A DNA stretch of 64,000 nt. Source: CAVVAE01 sp963746185 (GTDB lineage Bacteria > Actinomycetota > Actinomycetes > Propionibacteriales > Nocardioidaceae). Below the pieces are notes generated by a model that searched no databases, was not told the DNA's origin, and saw only the letters and a list, made by a program, of their open reading frames with translations. Where the stretch lies: NCBI GenBank assembly GCA_963746185.1, contig CAVVAE010000001.1:558001-622000 (forward strand). The letters run 5' to 3'. Both the position numbers and the translations under genes were made by a program. This document shows, one piece after another, positions 43,521-53,278 of the stretch (position 1 is the stretch's first letter; the number at the start of each line of letters is the position of its first letter).

Positions 43521-44207
43521 TTGACCGAGCGAGATCCTGACGCAGACGCGCGCAGATTGGCTGACGCGGCGTTAGCCCGCGGTGAGGAGACCAGCTGGTT
43601 CGAGGAGCTCTATCTCGCTGCCGACACCGGCGACGCGGTCGTCCCGTGGGACCGGCAAGAGCCGCAGCAACTCGTCGAGGAGTGGGTTCGGCAGCAAGGA
43701 CCGGCCGACAGCGGCCGACAGGCCATCGTCGTCGGCTGCGGACTCGGCCGCGACGCCGAGCTGGTGGCCGCCATGGGCTACTCCACCGTGGCTTTCGACA
43801 TCTCCGACACGGCAGTGCGGATGACACGGGAGCGCTTCCCCGAGTCGCCGGTCACCTATCTGGCCGCCGACCTCTTCGCCCTTCCCGCCGACTGGCATCA
43901 GGCGTTCGACCTCGTGGTCGAGAGCTTGACCGTTCAGGCCTTGCCTCCGCTGCTGCGGCCCCAAGCGGTCGCGCATGTCGGCTCGCTGGTGGCCCCTGGA
44001 GGAACGCTGCTGGTAGTGGCCGCTGCCCGGCTGGACTCCACGCCCAGTGCAGACGGTCCACCGTGGCCGTTGACCCGCAAGGACATCGCCGCCTTCGCCG
44101 AGGCAGGTCTCGAGGAAGTCGACGTGGGTCTGATCCCCGACGACGTGGATCCATCGCATCATCGGTGGCGGGCCGAACTCACCAGGCGGCAGCCAGCCGA
44201 CAGATAG
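43521..44207 (+). CDS. Class I SAM-dependent methyltransferase
   Basis: 228 residues from TTG 43521, selected because GAGGAG stands 6 bases upstream and the frame reads TERDPDADARRLADAAL. The SAM site is AIVVGCGLGRDAELVAAMGY with VAFDISDTAV following, and FDLVVESLTVQALPP is post-motif II. It belongs to the thiopurine-methyltransferase-like or TehB-like group; substrate unknown. Its TAG stop forms the start of the next gene's -10 box. Divergent from the exonuclease. Confidence 0.85.
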   Translation: MTERDPDADARRLADAALARGEETSWFEELYLAADTGDAVVPWDRQEPQQLVEEWVRQQGPADSGRQAIVVGCGLGRDAELVAAMGYSTVAFDISDTAVRMTRERFPESPVTYLAADLFALPADWHQAFDLVVESLTVQALPPLLRPQAVAHVGSLVAPGGTLLVVAAARLDSTPSADGPPWPLTRKDIAAFAEAGLEEVDVGLIPDDVDPSHHRWRAELTRRQPADR

Positions 44208-44210
44208 GCT
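44205..44210 (+). promoter_or_regulatory. -10 box TAGGCT, leaderless start of M24 peptidase gene
   Basis: TAGGCT begins with the upstream gene's stop codon and ends 6 bases before ATG 44217. Confidence 0.5.
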
Positions 44211-44216
44211 TTCGCT

Positions 44217-45326
44217 ATGACCGCCGACGTGGCCTCCCGCATCCATCGCGTCCAGGCCGCCATGGCCGCGGACGGAGTGTCTGCGCTCGTGGTCACACCG
44301 GGTTCGGACCTTCGCTATCTCACCGGCTACGACGCTAATCCGCTCGAGCGGCTTACCGCCCTGGTGCTGCCAGCGGAGGGCGACCCACGACTCGTCGTAC
44401 CAGCCCTGGAGGAACCAGAGGCACAGCGCTCACCTGCCGCACTGTCAGGCATGCAGGTCGTCACTCACGGCGAGACCGACGACGCATATGACGTCGCGTT
44501 GGGACCGCTTCGCGGTGTTGACACGGTGGCGGTCGACGATCACATGTGGGCGACTCGCGTGTTCGCGCTGCAGGTCGCCCTACCCCAAACGCAGCTGCGC
44601 GCTGCCGGGCGGCTCATCACCGACCTGCGGATGCGCAAGGGCCTTGACGAGATCGCCTCGCTGCGGCAAGCCGGACAGGCGATCGACCGTGTGCACGGTC
44701 GGATGGGCGAGTTCCTCAAGCTCGGGCGCACCGAACGCGTAGCGGCGGCGGCAATCGCTACGGCGATCGTCGAGGAGGGTCACGCACGCGCAGACTTCGT
44801 CATCGTCGGCTCCGGACCCAACGGTGCGTCACCGCACCACTCGGTGTCTGACCGGGTGATCGAAGCCGGCGACTCCGTGGTCATCGACATCGGTGGTACG
44901 ACGCACGATGGCTACTGCTCGGACTCGACCCGCACCTACGTCGTCGGGGGAACGCCGGCCAGCGACGTGACTGCCTACTACGACGTCCTCCTCGAGGCGC
45001 AGCGCACCCAGTGCGACTATGCCAAGCCCGGCGTCACCGCGGAGTCCGTCGACCGGATCGGTCGCCGAGTGATCGCCGACTCAGGCTTCGGCGACTACTT
45101 CGTGCACCGCACGGGTCACGGCATCGGGCTGGAGACGCACGAGGAGCCCTACATCGTCGAGGGCAACGAACTGGTGCTCGAGCCCGGGATGGCCTTCTCC
45201 ATCGAGCCGGGCATCTACCTGCCAGGTCGGCATGGTGCGCGGATCGAGGACATCGTCGTCACGACCGACGACGGCATCGAGCGGCTCAATACGACCGGTC
45301 GCGAGCTCGCTGTGCTGGAGGGGTGA
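44217..45326 (+). CDS. M24 family Xaa-Pro peptidase (aminopeptidase P-like)
   Basis: 369 residues: an N-terminal creatinase-type domain (1-130; ALVVTPGSDLRYLTGY) and a pita-bread catalytic domain. Metal ligands lie in VVIDIGGTTHDGYCSDSTRTY (two Asp), HRTGHGIGLETHEEPY (His), SIEPGIY (Glu) and GARIEDIVV (Glu). It removes the N-terminal residue before proline from peptides in the cytosol. The stop overlaps the ATG of the Lrp regulator by one base, so the two form an operon. Confidence 0.93.
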   Translation: MTADVASRIHRVQAAMAADGVSALVVTPGSDLRYLTGYDANPLERLTALVLPAEGDPRLVVPALEEPEAQRSPAALSGMQVVTHGETDDAYDVALGPLRGVDTVAVDDHMWATRVFALQVALPQTQLRAAGRLITDLRMRKGLDEIASLRQAGQAIDRVHGRMGEFLKLGRTERVAAAAIATAIVEEGHARADFVIVGSGPNGASPHHSVSDRVIEAGDSVVIDIGGTTHDGYCSDSTRTYVVGGTPASDVTAYYDVLLEAQRTQCDYAKPGVTAESVDRIGRRVIADSGFGDYFVHRTGHGIGLETHEEPYIVEGNELVLEPGMAFSIEPGIYLPGRHGARIEDIVVTTDDGIERLNTTGRELAVLEG

Positions 45327-45781
45327 TGGCGGAGAGTCCGATGGAGAGCGTCGACCGTCGCATCTGCCAGCTGTTGGCGGCCGATGGCCGGATGTCGTTC
45401 ACCGATCTCGGCAAGGAGACCGGGTTGTCGACCTCGGCCGTGCATCAGCGGGTGAAGCGACTCGAGCAGCGCGGCGTGATCCGTGGCTACGGAGCCGCGA
45501 TCGACCTGCGCGAGGTGGGTCTGCCCCTGACCGCGTTCATCTCCATCCGCCCGATCGACCCCTCACAGCCCGACGACTCCCCGGAGCGACTGGCAGACAT
45601 CGCCTCGATCGAGGCCTGCTACTCAGTGGCCGGTGACGAGTCCTACATCCTGAAGGTCCGGGTCGCCGAACCGAGCGACCTCGAAGACCTGCTGTCGCGG
45701 ATCAGGTCGCGAGCCAACGTGTCCACCCGTACGACGATCGTGCTCTCGACGCCGTACGAACACCGCCCCCCGAACCTCTGA
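45326..45781 (+). CDS. Lrp/AsnC family transcriptional regulator
   Basis: 151 residues. The HTH (about 8-60) reads ESVDRRICQLLAADGRMSFT...LSTSAVHQRVKRLEQRGVIRGY; the C-terminal RAM domain (about 65-151) forms the ligand-binding dimer interface (ACYSVAGDESYILKVRV). Such proteins sense amino acids. It lies tail to tail with kamA, 3 bases away, and is coupled to a peptidase gene, so control of the neighbouring lysine-degradation genes by lysine or a product is plausible but unproven. Confidence 0.92.
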   Translation: MAESPMESVDRRICQLLAADGRMSFTDLGKETGLSTSAVHQRVKRLEQRGVIRGYGAAIDLREVGLPLTAFISIRPIDPSQPDDSPERLADIASIEACYSVAGDESYILKVRVAEPSDLEDLLSRIRSRANVSTRTTIVLSTPYEHRPPNL

Positions 45782-45784
45782 CCG

Positions 45785-47218
45785 CTAGGCCAGCGGGAGG
45801 GCCTTCTGCGCCTCCGCGGCCTCGCGGGACGCTTTTGCGGCCTCCTCAGCGGCGGCGAGCACGTCACCAGCGTGCTCCTTCCACCAGTCCTGACCGGCCT
45901 GCGGCAGCGTGTGGATCGGGTCGTAGTACTCGTAGGTGCGCGTCAACGCCTCGGCGTCGGTGCTCTCGATCGACGTGCGGTAGTTCTTCGTCCAGTAGGA
46001 GATGCCCTGGTCGCGGTCGTAGGACTCGAGCTGGTGCACCCAGCGCTTGCCGACGAACGGTACGTCGCACACGATGCGCGGCGTGGCGAAGCCGGGAAGG
46101 TAGCCCATGATCCCGTGCTGTAGCTCCTGGGCCCGGGCCACCGACACCCGCCAGTGCTCGCTGAACGGGATCATGTCGCACATGTAGAAGTAGTAGGGCA
46201 TGATCTGCGCGCCATCGAGGAGGGCGAAGCACAAGTCGAGCAACGTGTGGGCGTCGTCGTTGATGCCGCCCATCAGCACGCCTTGGTTGCGGACGTCGCG
46301 GATCCCGGTGTCGAGCATCGCCTGCGTCGCCTTGGCAACCATCGGCGTCACCGAGTTGGCGTGGTTGACGTGCGTGTGGATCGCGATCGACGTACCCCGT
46401 TCGCGGGCCTTGGTCGCGAGCCGCTCCATGCCGGCGCGCACCTCGTCCTGCAGCCAGTGCTGGGGGAGGCCCATCAGCGCCTTGGTCGCGAGGCGGATGT
46501 CGCGGATGTTGTCGACGTCGAGGACCTGGTCGACGAAGGCCTCGAGCCGGGCCCAGGGCATGTTGGCGACGTCGCCACCGGAGACCACGACGTCACGGAC
46601 ACCGGGGTTCGAGCGGAGGTAGTCGAGCATGGCGTCGATCCGGTCGACCGGCTTGAGGTTGAACTTCAGCTTGTCGATGACCGGCGTGGAGTTACCGACC
46701 AGGTCCATGCGCGTGCAGTGGCCGCAGTACTGCGGGCAGGTGGGCAGGATCTCGGCGAGCACCTTCGTGGGGTAGCGGTGGGTGAGCCCCTCGGCGACCC
46801 ACATGTCGTGCTCGTGCAGGCTGTCGCGGGTGGCGTGCGGGTGGCTCGGCCAGTCGGTACGACGGTCGGAGAACACCGGCAGCATGTAGCGACGCACCGG
46901 GTCGGCGTACAACGCTTCAGTGGTCGGCACCTGGTCGGGAACCATCGTGTTCACCATTTGCGGCGGCATCAGCATCGACATCGTGGCGCGCTCGGCCTGG
47001 TCACGCTCGAGGTCGTCGTAGAAGCGGTCCTCGACGAGGTCGCCGTACACAGCCCGCAGCTGCTTGATGTTCTTGACGCAGTGCGCGCGCTGCCACTGGA
47101 CGGAGGCCCACTCCTCGGCCGTGGCGTCCTTGAAGCCCGGGAACCGGGTCCAGTCGGGCTCGACGAGTTCGACGCGCTTGTAGGGGTACGGCTGCTCGAG
47201 GCCCGTGGACGTGGTCAT
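45785..47218 (-). CDS. kamA: Lysine 2,3-aminomutase KamA (radical SAM)
   Basis: 477 residues from ATG 47218, picked because GGAGG lies 6 bases upstream. The radical-SAM cluster is C161-xxx-C165-xx-C168 (CPQYCGHCTRMD). VVSGGDVANMPWARLE and ALMGLPQHWLQDEV are KamA-type motifs, and the PLP region follows in GVLMGGINDD. The enzyme uses SAM, a 4Fe-4S cluster and PLP to move the 2-amino group of L-lysine to C3, giving beta-lysine, the entry to the pathway encoded divergently. The C-terminus is Ala-rich and poorly conserved. Confidence 0.93.
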   Translation of the reverse strand: MTTSTGLEQPYPYKRVELVEPDWTRFPGFKDATAEEWASVQWQRAHCVKNIKQLRAVYGDLVEDRFYDDLERDQAERATMSMLMPPQMVNTMVPDQVPTTEALYADPVRRYMLPVFSDRRTDWPSHPHATRDSLHEHDMWVAEGLTHRYPTKVLAEILPTCPQYCGHCTRMDLVGNSTPVIDKLKFNLKPVDRIDAMLDYLRSNPGVRDVVVSGGDVANMPWARLEAFVDQVLDVDNIRDIRLATKALMGLPQHWLQDEVRAGMERLATKARERGTSIAIHTHVNHANSVTPMVAKATQAMLDTGIRDVRNQGVLMGGINDDAHTLLDLCFALLDGAQIMPYYFYMCDMIPFSEHWRVSVARAQELQHGIMGYLPGFATPRIVCDVPFVGKRWVHQLESYDRDQGISYWTKNYRTSIESTDAEALTRTYEYYDPIHTLPQAGQDWWKEHAGDVLAAAEEAAKASREAAEAQKALPLA

Positions 47219-47307
47219 GTTCATCCTCCGTGGCGCGGGGTGCGCTTCGCGTGTCGTGGTGTGCTGGTGGGTGGGCGCGTGTTTGTGTCGTGCTGCGCTC
47301 TCATGCC

Positions 47308-47337
47308 AGAGTACGGGAGAATGTACGGCGACAGCAA
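47308..47337 (-). promoter_or_regulatory. Candidate promoter of kamA
   Basis: On the minus strand TTGCTG (47337-47332), 18 bases, TACTCT (47313-47308). It leaves a leader near 80 bases. The 170-base divergent space also holds the near-palindrome CCGTAAG-A-CTTGCGG (about 47347-47361), a possible operator. Confidence 0.4.
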
Positions 47338-47388
47338 AGCAACGCCGTAAGACTTGCGGTTTGATCTCGAACAATTGCGGAGGTTTAC

Positions 47389-48441
47389 GTGACCAGCGAT
47401 CCGACTGGCCTGCATCGGGTTGTCGCGCCCCACGGTGTGCTCCCGCAGGCCGCCGAGCGGCTGGACACCGATCCTGAGATTGCCGCCGACGAGGTGCGGG
47501 TCGATGTGACGCGGCTCAACCTCGACGCGGCGTCGTTCCGCCAGCTCGAAACCAAGCATGACGGCGACGGCGACGCAGTTCGCGCCGAAGTGCTCGAAAT
47601 CATCAATACCCGGGGCAAGATGCACAATCCGGTCACCGGGTCGGGCGGCATGCTCACCGGCACGGTCGCGGAGGTCGGTGCCGACTCCACGCTCGGCCTG
47701 TCCGTCGGCGACGAGATCACCACACTGGTGTCCCTGACCCTCACGCCGCTGGTCATCACCGACGCGCTGTCGAACTGGGACGGTCTGAGCGAGCAGGTTC
47801 CCTGCGAGGGCTACGCGATCTTGTTCGGCCGTTCGATCGCGGCCGTGCTCCCGCACGACCTCCCGACCCCGCTCGCCCTCGCGGTGATGGACGTCTGTGG
47901 CGCGCCGGCCCTCACGGCTCGGGTCGTCGAGGGGTACGTCGCGAAGGGCGTCTCACCGACGGTCTGTGTCATCGGGGGCGCCGGCAAGAGTGGTTCCCTC
48001 TCTATCGCCGCGGCGACGAAGGCCGGCGCCGGCCGGACGATCGCCGTCGTACCCGTGCAGTATGAGGTCGAGCTGCTCGCCGACAAGGACCTTGCCGACG
48101 TGGTGGCGCTGGCCGACGCTCGCGACCCAGTGGCGCTGTCGCAGGCTGTCGTAGGGGCCGGGGGACCGGCGACCATCACCGTCGTCTGCGTCGACGTGCC
48201 TGGCTGTGAGGGCGGCGCAATCCTCTCCACCGAGCAGGGCGGCACCGTGATCTTCTTCTCGATGGCCACGTCCTTCACGGCCGCCGCCCTCGGCGCAGAG
48301 GGCCTGGCCTCCGACGTCACGATGTTGATCGGCAACGGCTACGTTCCCGGACACGCTGAGTACGCCCTCGACCTGCTGCGGACGCACCCCGGAGTCCGGA
48401 CCCTCTTCGAGTCACGCCTCCATCACGAGACGGCAGGATAG
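47389..48441 (+). CDS. kdd: L-erythro-3,5-diaminohexanoate dehydrogenase Kdd
   Basis: 350 residues. A medium-chain-dehydrogenase-like N-terminal domain with GKMHNPVTGSGGMLTGTV is followed by a Rossmann region (SPTVCVIGGAGKSGSLSIAAA) and a C-terminal part (QGGTVIFFSMATSFTAAALGAEG, LIGNGYVPGHAEYALDLLR). This pattern is that of Kdd, which oxidatively deaminates 3,5-diaminohexanoate to 3-keto-5-aminohexanoate with NAD(P)+. GCGGAGG precedes GTG 47389. It heads the plus-strand part of the lysine cluster. Confidence 0.92.
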   Translation: MTSDPTGLHRVVAPHGVLPQAAERLDTDPEIAADEVRVDVTRLNLDAASFRQLETKHDGDGDAVRAEVLEIINTRGKMHNPVTGSGGMLTGTVAEVGADSTLGLSVGDEITTLVSLTLTPLVITDALSNWDGLSEQVPCEGYAILFGRSIAAVLPHDLPTPLALAVMDVCGAPALTARVVEGYVAKGVSPTVCVIGGAGKSGSLSIAAATKAGAGRTIAVVPVQYEVELLADKDLADVVALADARDPVALSQAVVGAGGPATITVVCVDVPGCEGGAILSTEQGGTVIFFSMATSFTAAALGAEGLASDVTMLIGNGYVPGHAEYALDLLRTHPGVRTLFESRLHHETAG

Positions 48442-48445
48442 GGCT

Positions 48446-50048
48446 ATGGCCTCCAACCCTTCACGCGTCCTGCTCCGCGGCGGGACCGTCGACTCGCCAA
48501 CCTCGCCGGTCGCGACCGCGATGCTGACAGTCGACGGCCGAGTCGCGTGGGTCGGCGGCGACGCGGAGGCATCGAGCCACGTCGACAGTGCTGATGTGGT
48601 CATCGACCTCGACGGTCGCCTGGTGGCTCCTGGGTTCGTCGACGCCCACGCTCACCTCGGTTCGACCGGGTTCTCATTGCAGGCGCTCGACCTCTCCGGC
48701 ACGCCCTCTCTTCCAGGGGCGCTTGACGTGCTTGCGGCGTTCGCCCGGTCACACGAGGGCCGCGTGCTGTACGCCTTCGGATGGGACGAGACGCGCTGGC
48801 CCGAGGCCCGCCCCTTCACGATGGCCGAGATCGACCGGGCTGTCGGCGGCAGGGTGGCCTACCTCGCCCGAGTCGACGCGCACTCCAGCGTCATCTCCTC
48901 AGCCCTGCTCCGCCACGACCCGAGCATCAGCGAGCGAGACGGCTGGACGTGGGACGGTCCGATCGAGCGCGACGCCCACCATGCAGCGCGTGACGTGACA
49001 CATGCACTGTGGAGCAGCGCTGACCGCAAGGCCGCTCTTCGGGCCGCGCTCGCCCACGCGGCCAGCCGGGGTCTCACGTCGCTCCACGAGCTCAACGCCC
49101 CACACATCGCCCCCTTCGACGACTTCGCGACGCTGCGCACGATCGCGGCCGAGGAGGCGGTGCCCGAGGTCGTCCCTTACTGGGGCGCCTTCCTCGGTGG
49201 TGCCGAGCACGAGCGGGCGAGGGCGGGCTGCTGATGGGGTTCGCCGGAGACCTCTGCGTCGACGGAGCCGTCGGGTCGCGCACTGCCGCCATGCATCGGC
49301 CGTACTCCGACGGTGACACCAGTGGCCATCTCTACCTCGACCGCGCTCAGGTCACCGACCACGTCGTGTTCTGCACCGAGCGTGGCCTGCAGGCCGGCTT
49401 CCACGTCATCGGTGACCGGGCGATGGAAGAGACGATCGCCGGGCTCGAGGCCGCCGCCGACAAGGTCGGGGCTGACGCCGTCGTCCGAGCCCGCCACCGG
49501 CTCGAGCACGCCGAGATGCCGACACCGGAGGCGATCGCGGCGATGGCCCACCTCGGCGTCGTAGCCAGCGTCCAACCCGCCTTCGATGCCGCCTGGGGTG
49601 CCTCCGGGGAGCTCTACGAGCAACGGCTCGGCCTCACCCGCGCCCTGCCGATGAACCCGTTCGGGAGCATGCACCGCGCTGGCGTCATGCTCGCCTTCGG
49701 TTCCGACAGCCCGATCACCCCGCTCGACCCTTGGGGTGCGGTCCGTGCCGCCGTCCACCATCACCACCCCGACGAGCGCCTGACCGCTGCGAGACGCTTT
49801 CGACGCCCACACCCAAGGCGGTCACCGGGCCCGTCGAGACGACCGGGGCGGGGTGCTGGTTCCCGGAGCTCCGGCGACGTACGCCGTCTGGGACATCGAC
49901 CGCGACAGCGGCGTGTTATCCGGCGAGGGCGGAGCCGTACTTCCCGAGATGCGCCCCGACGCCCGGTTGCCGGTCTGCGTCCAGACCGTGGTGGCCGGCA
50001 TCCGGTGTTCACGGACGAGCACGCTCTCGACGTCAAGGGGACGGATGA
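48446..50048 (+). pseudogene. YtcJ-like amidohydrolase (at least three frame breaks)
   Basis: About 530 residues were intended. Metal-dependent amidohydrolase features are clear: DGRLVAPGFVDAHAHLGSTG, VDAHSSVISSALL, GDLCVDGAVGSRTAAM, GLQAGFHVIGDRAMEETI, RHRLEHAEMPTPE and MLAFGSDSPITPLDPWGAV. Breaks fall near 49224 (one base missing), 49789 (one extra) and 50005 (one missing); each corrected segment continues the family sequence. It probably deacylates or hydrolyses a small amide or imine. The gene sits between kdd and kamD with a 4-base gap to kdd and an ATGA overlap with kamD, so it belongs to the operon. Confidence 0.8.
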
Positions 50049-51629
50049 CCCCCCGCACCCGACCTCGCCTCGACCTCGACCCGGCCACGGTCCAGAAGGC
50101 CCGCAGCCTGGCGCGACAGGCCGGGCGGCCGATCGTCAAGCTGGCCAAGCAGCACACCACGGTGTCGGTGGAGCGCGCCACGCTGCGGCTGGCCGGGCTC
50201 TCCGGCGCCGACCCCGACGGCACTCCGTGGGTCAACCGGCTGCTCGACGCCGTTCGCGGAGACGTCGGACTCGAGCACGGTGTGGCGCTGCCGGTGTGGG
50301 ATGCGCTGCAGCGAGAGGGTGCGGCTGACCTGCTCGATCTCGCCCAACGCGCTGCCGCCGGCGACGTGCGGTTCCGCATCCCGGAGGGTCGCGACGCGAC
50401 CCGCGCACAGTCGGCGGCTCGCAAGCAGGTCGGCGCCGGCCTCCGTCGGGTCGATGCCCGGCGCCGGGAGCGAGAGCGGCTGATCAAACGATGGGGCGAC
50501 CCGAAGCAGAAGCCGTGGATCTACCTGATCGTCGCCACCGGCGACATCTACGAGGACATGCCGCAGGCGCAGGACGCGGCTCGCGAGGGCGCCGACATCA
50601 TCGCGGTCATCCGCTCCACCGGGCAGTCGCTGCTCGACTACGTGCCCGAAGGGGCCACCCGCGAGGGCTTCGCCGGGACGTACGCGACCCAGGAGAACTT
50701 CCGCCTGATGCGGGCGGCCCTCGACGAGACGAGCAAGGAGCTCGGCCGCTACGTCCGGCTCACCAACTACGCATCAGGCCTGTGCATGCCCGAGATCGCC
50801 GCGCTCGCCGGTCTCGAGCGGCTCGACATGATGCTCAACGACTCGATGTACGGCATCCTCTTCCGCGACATCAACCCGATCCGCACCTTCGTCGACCAGC
50901 GGTTCAGCCGTCAGGTGCATGCCCGCGCCGGCATCATCATCAACACCGGCGAGGACAACTACCTGACCACCGCCGACGCGGTCGAGGCGGCCCACACGGT
51001 CACGGTGAGCCAGCTGCTCAACGAGTACTTCGCCAAGGAGGCCGGCCTCGAGGACTGGCAGCTCGGCCTCGGCCACGCGTTCGAGATCGACCCGAGCATC
51101 CCGGACAGCTTCCGGCTCGAGCTGGCGCACGCGCTGCTGGCTCGCACGCTGTTCCCGAAGGCGCCGCTCAAGTGGATGCCGCCGACGCGGCACATGACCG
51201 GCGACGTCTTCCGCGGCTACCTGCTCGACGGCTTCTTCAACCTGGCCGGCGCGATGACCGACCAGGACATCCTGCTGGTCGGCATGATGACCGAGGCCGT
51301 CGTCACCCCGTGGCTGTCCGACCGCGACCTGGCGCTGCAGAACGTCCGGTACGTCGTCAACGCCGCCGGCCGGCTCGCCGAGGACTTCCAGCCCGGCCCC
51401 GGCGGGTTCATCGCCGAAGCGGGCCAACCAGGTGCTCGCGGAGTCGATCGACCTGCTGGACAAGATCCTCGGCCACACGACGAATACGGGCGGGCTGCTC
51501 GACGCGATCGCCGACGGCACGTTCGGCCTGATGAAGCGACCGGCCGACGCCGGGCGAGGGCTCGAGGGCGTGGCCAAGAAGGCTCCCGACTACTACAACC
51601 CCGCCACCGAGATCCTGGAGGACGCGTGA
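50045..51629 (+). CDS. kamD: Beta-lysine 5,6-aminomutase alpha subunit KamD (one frameshift)
   Basis: About 527 residues after one extra base near 51417 is removed, which restores FIAERANQVLAESIDLLD. Family parts are PRLDLDPATVQKARSLARQ, PWIYLIVATGDIYEDMPQAQ, DIIAVIRSTGQSLLDYVPEG, TYATQENFRLMRAALD, LNDSMYGILFRDINPIRTF and a TIM-barrel core that binds PLP and adenosylcobalamin. With KamE it moves the terminal amino group of beta-lysine to C5. The ATG at 50045 overlaps the presumed stop of the amidohydrolase. Confidence 0.92.
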
Positions 51630-52467
51630 GTGATCAGGCCAGCCGACGGGCGCCGCAGGCCCGCCGAGCCGACGATCGTCCGGCCGTACGGCGACACGAC
51701 CGGTGACGGCATGGTGCAGGTGTCCTTCACGCTGCCGCTGCCGCACGACAAGCGGGCCGAGGGCGCGGCCGCCCAGCTGGCCAAGAAGATGGGCCTCGAC
51801 CCCGCCCTCGTCGTCCACGCGAAGGCGATGGGTCCCGACTTCACGTTCTTCGTCGTGTACGGGCAGGTCAACCACCTGGTCGACGTGAGCAAGGTCGAGG
51901 TGATCGAGCGCGACTACCCGCTGCTGACGCCGAAGGAGGTCAACGGCGCGGTCAAGAAGGCGCTGCGCCGACGGCTCGTCGTCGTCGGCGGCTGCATCGG
52001 CACCGACGCCCACACGGTCGGCATCGACGCGATCCTCAACATCAAGGGCTTCGCGGGCGAGAAGGGCCTCGAGTACTACCGCGAGCTGAAGGTCGTCAAC
52101 CTCGGCGCGCAGGTCTCCGTGCCGCAGCTGGTGGCGCGAGCCCGCGAGGAGCGGGCCGACGCCGTCCTCGTGTCGCAGGTCGTCACGCAGCGGGACGCGC
52201 ACATCCTCAACACCAAGGAGATGTCGGCGGCGTTCAGCGAGGCCTACCCGGCGGCCGGCGGCCGCTGCTGATCATCGGCGGCCCGCGCTTCGACGAGTCG
52301 CAGGCCGCGCGACCTCGGCGTCGACAAGGTCTTCACCCGGGGTACGACGCCGGGCGAGGTGGCGAGCTACCTGGTGCACGAACTCATCGCCAGGACGGGC
52401 GGCCGCACCCGCAAGGCCGGCAAGCCGACGCTGGCCAGCAGCGTCGGCGAGCAAGGAGCCGGCATGA
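51630..52467 (+). CDS. kamE: Beta-lysine 5,6-aminomutase beta subunit KamE (frameshifts near its end)
   Basis: About 275 residues intended. TIVRPYGDTTGDGMVQVSF and FTLPLPHDKRAEGAAAQLA open the protein; the cobalamin motif D126-x-H128-xx-G131 (GCIGTDAHTVGIDAILN) places H128 under the cobalt. LLIIGGPRFD and KVFTRGTTPGEVASYLVHEL finish the B12 domain, joined over breaks near 52258 (one base missing) and 52308 (one extra). GTG 51626 and GTG 51630 both follow GGAGG; 51630 is in frame. The end is uncertain: the current frame runs into kal, but a TGA overlaps the kal ATG. Confidence 0.88.
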
Positions 52468-52858
52468 GCGACGACCCGCGACTCGGGCTGACCGTGACCC
52501 ACCGCCGCTACGTCCCGTACTCCCACGCCCACTACGCCGGCAACCTCGTCGACGGCGCCTACAGCCTCGGTCTGTTCGGCGACGTGGCCACCGAGGTGTG
52601 CATCCGCACCGACGGCGACGAGGGTCTGTTCGCGTCGTACTCCGACGTGCAGTTCCGGGCGCCGGTCCGCGCCGGCGACGTGCTCGAGGTCGAGCGCCGT
52701 CGTCACCCGGGTCGGGCACCGATCACGCACGCTCGACCTCGCAGGTCGGGTGATCTGCCGCGGCCGACCCGACCTCGGCGAGTCGGCGCCGAGGTGCTCG
52801 AGAGCCGATCGTCGCGACCACCGCCACCGGAACCGTCGTCGTGCCGGCCGGCTCCTGA
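52464..52858 (+). pseudogene. kal: 3-aminobutyryl-CoA ammonia-lyase Kal (three frame breaks)
   Basis: About 130 residues intended. The hot-dog-fold start reads well: LTVTHRRYVPYSHAHYAGNLVDGAYSL, FGDVATEVCIRTDGDEG and YSDVQFRAPVRAGDVLEVE. It then continues in other frames as VVTRVGHRSRTLDLAGRVICRGRPD, GESA-AEVLE and EPIVATTATGTVVVPAGS, ending at TGA 52856. Breaks lie near 52700, 52790 and 52803. Kal releases ammonia from L-3-aminobutyryl-CoA to give crotonyl-CoA. AAGGAG precedes ATG 52464. Confidence 0.82.
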
Positions 52859-52866
52859 CGCACGAC

Positions 52867-52887
52867 GGCGTGTCGATCCGACACGCC
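52867..52887 (+). terminator. Probable terminator of the kdd-kal operon
   Basis: A perfect 9-bp stem, GGCGTGTCG/CGACACGCC, with loop ATC, 9 bases after the kal stop. No T-run follows, as is common in GC-rich genomes. Confidence 0.55.
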
Positions 52888-53266
52888 GCAACGGAATTAA
52901 CTCCGGGCAAACTTCGCGTGACAACGCGGCAGCCCTGACCTGCATGTTTGGCCATATCGCCAGGTGGGCAGACGCGTTGACAGGCGCTCGGGGTCTGTTG
53001 GCAGGGTTCCGGAGTCCACTGAGCAGGCTGCCCGGTGACATCGGAGTACGGGCGGTCCGCGACAGCTGGTTTCTGATCCAAACTCAGCCTCGTCTCGGCG
53101 GTCGGAAAGCCTTGTGTCGTTCGGCGGAGTGGACCCGGAAAGAGCCCGGTCCCCAGTAGACAACGGGCGTGCGCTCCACATGCCAGTGGGGCGCGTTCGG
53201 TCCGAAGGGGATCGGGTTCTTACCGTGCCTGGATGGCTTCGCTCGGGGCCACCAAGTCGTGCCGGG
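52888..53266. other. Intergenic stretch with no gene seen
   Basis: About 380 bases between the lysine cluster and lnt. No reading frame on either strand has recognisable protein sequence or a supported start, and no tRNA or other RNA fold was recognised. Upstream control sites for lnt may lie at its right end. Given the frame errors nearby, a short broken gene cannot be excluded. Confidence 0.4.
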
Positions 53267-53272
53267 TAGTCT
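53267..53272 (+). promoter_or_regulatory. -10 box TAGTCT, leaderless start of lnt
   Basis: TAGTCT is 6 bases before ATG 53279. Confidence 0.4.
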
Positions 53273-53278
53273 CGCGGC

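Noticed and set aside
52359..52760. KamE-Kal fusion protein
   Set aside because: Both lie in one frame only because of nearby indels. AAGGAG and an ATG directly precede the Kal homology, and an overlapping TGA exists in the adjacent frame.
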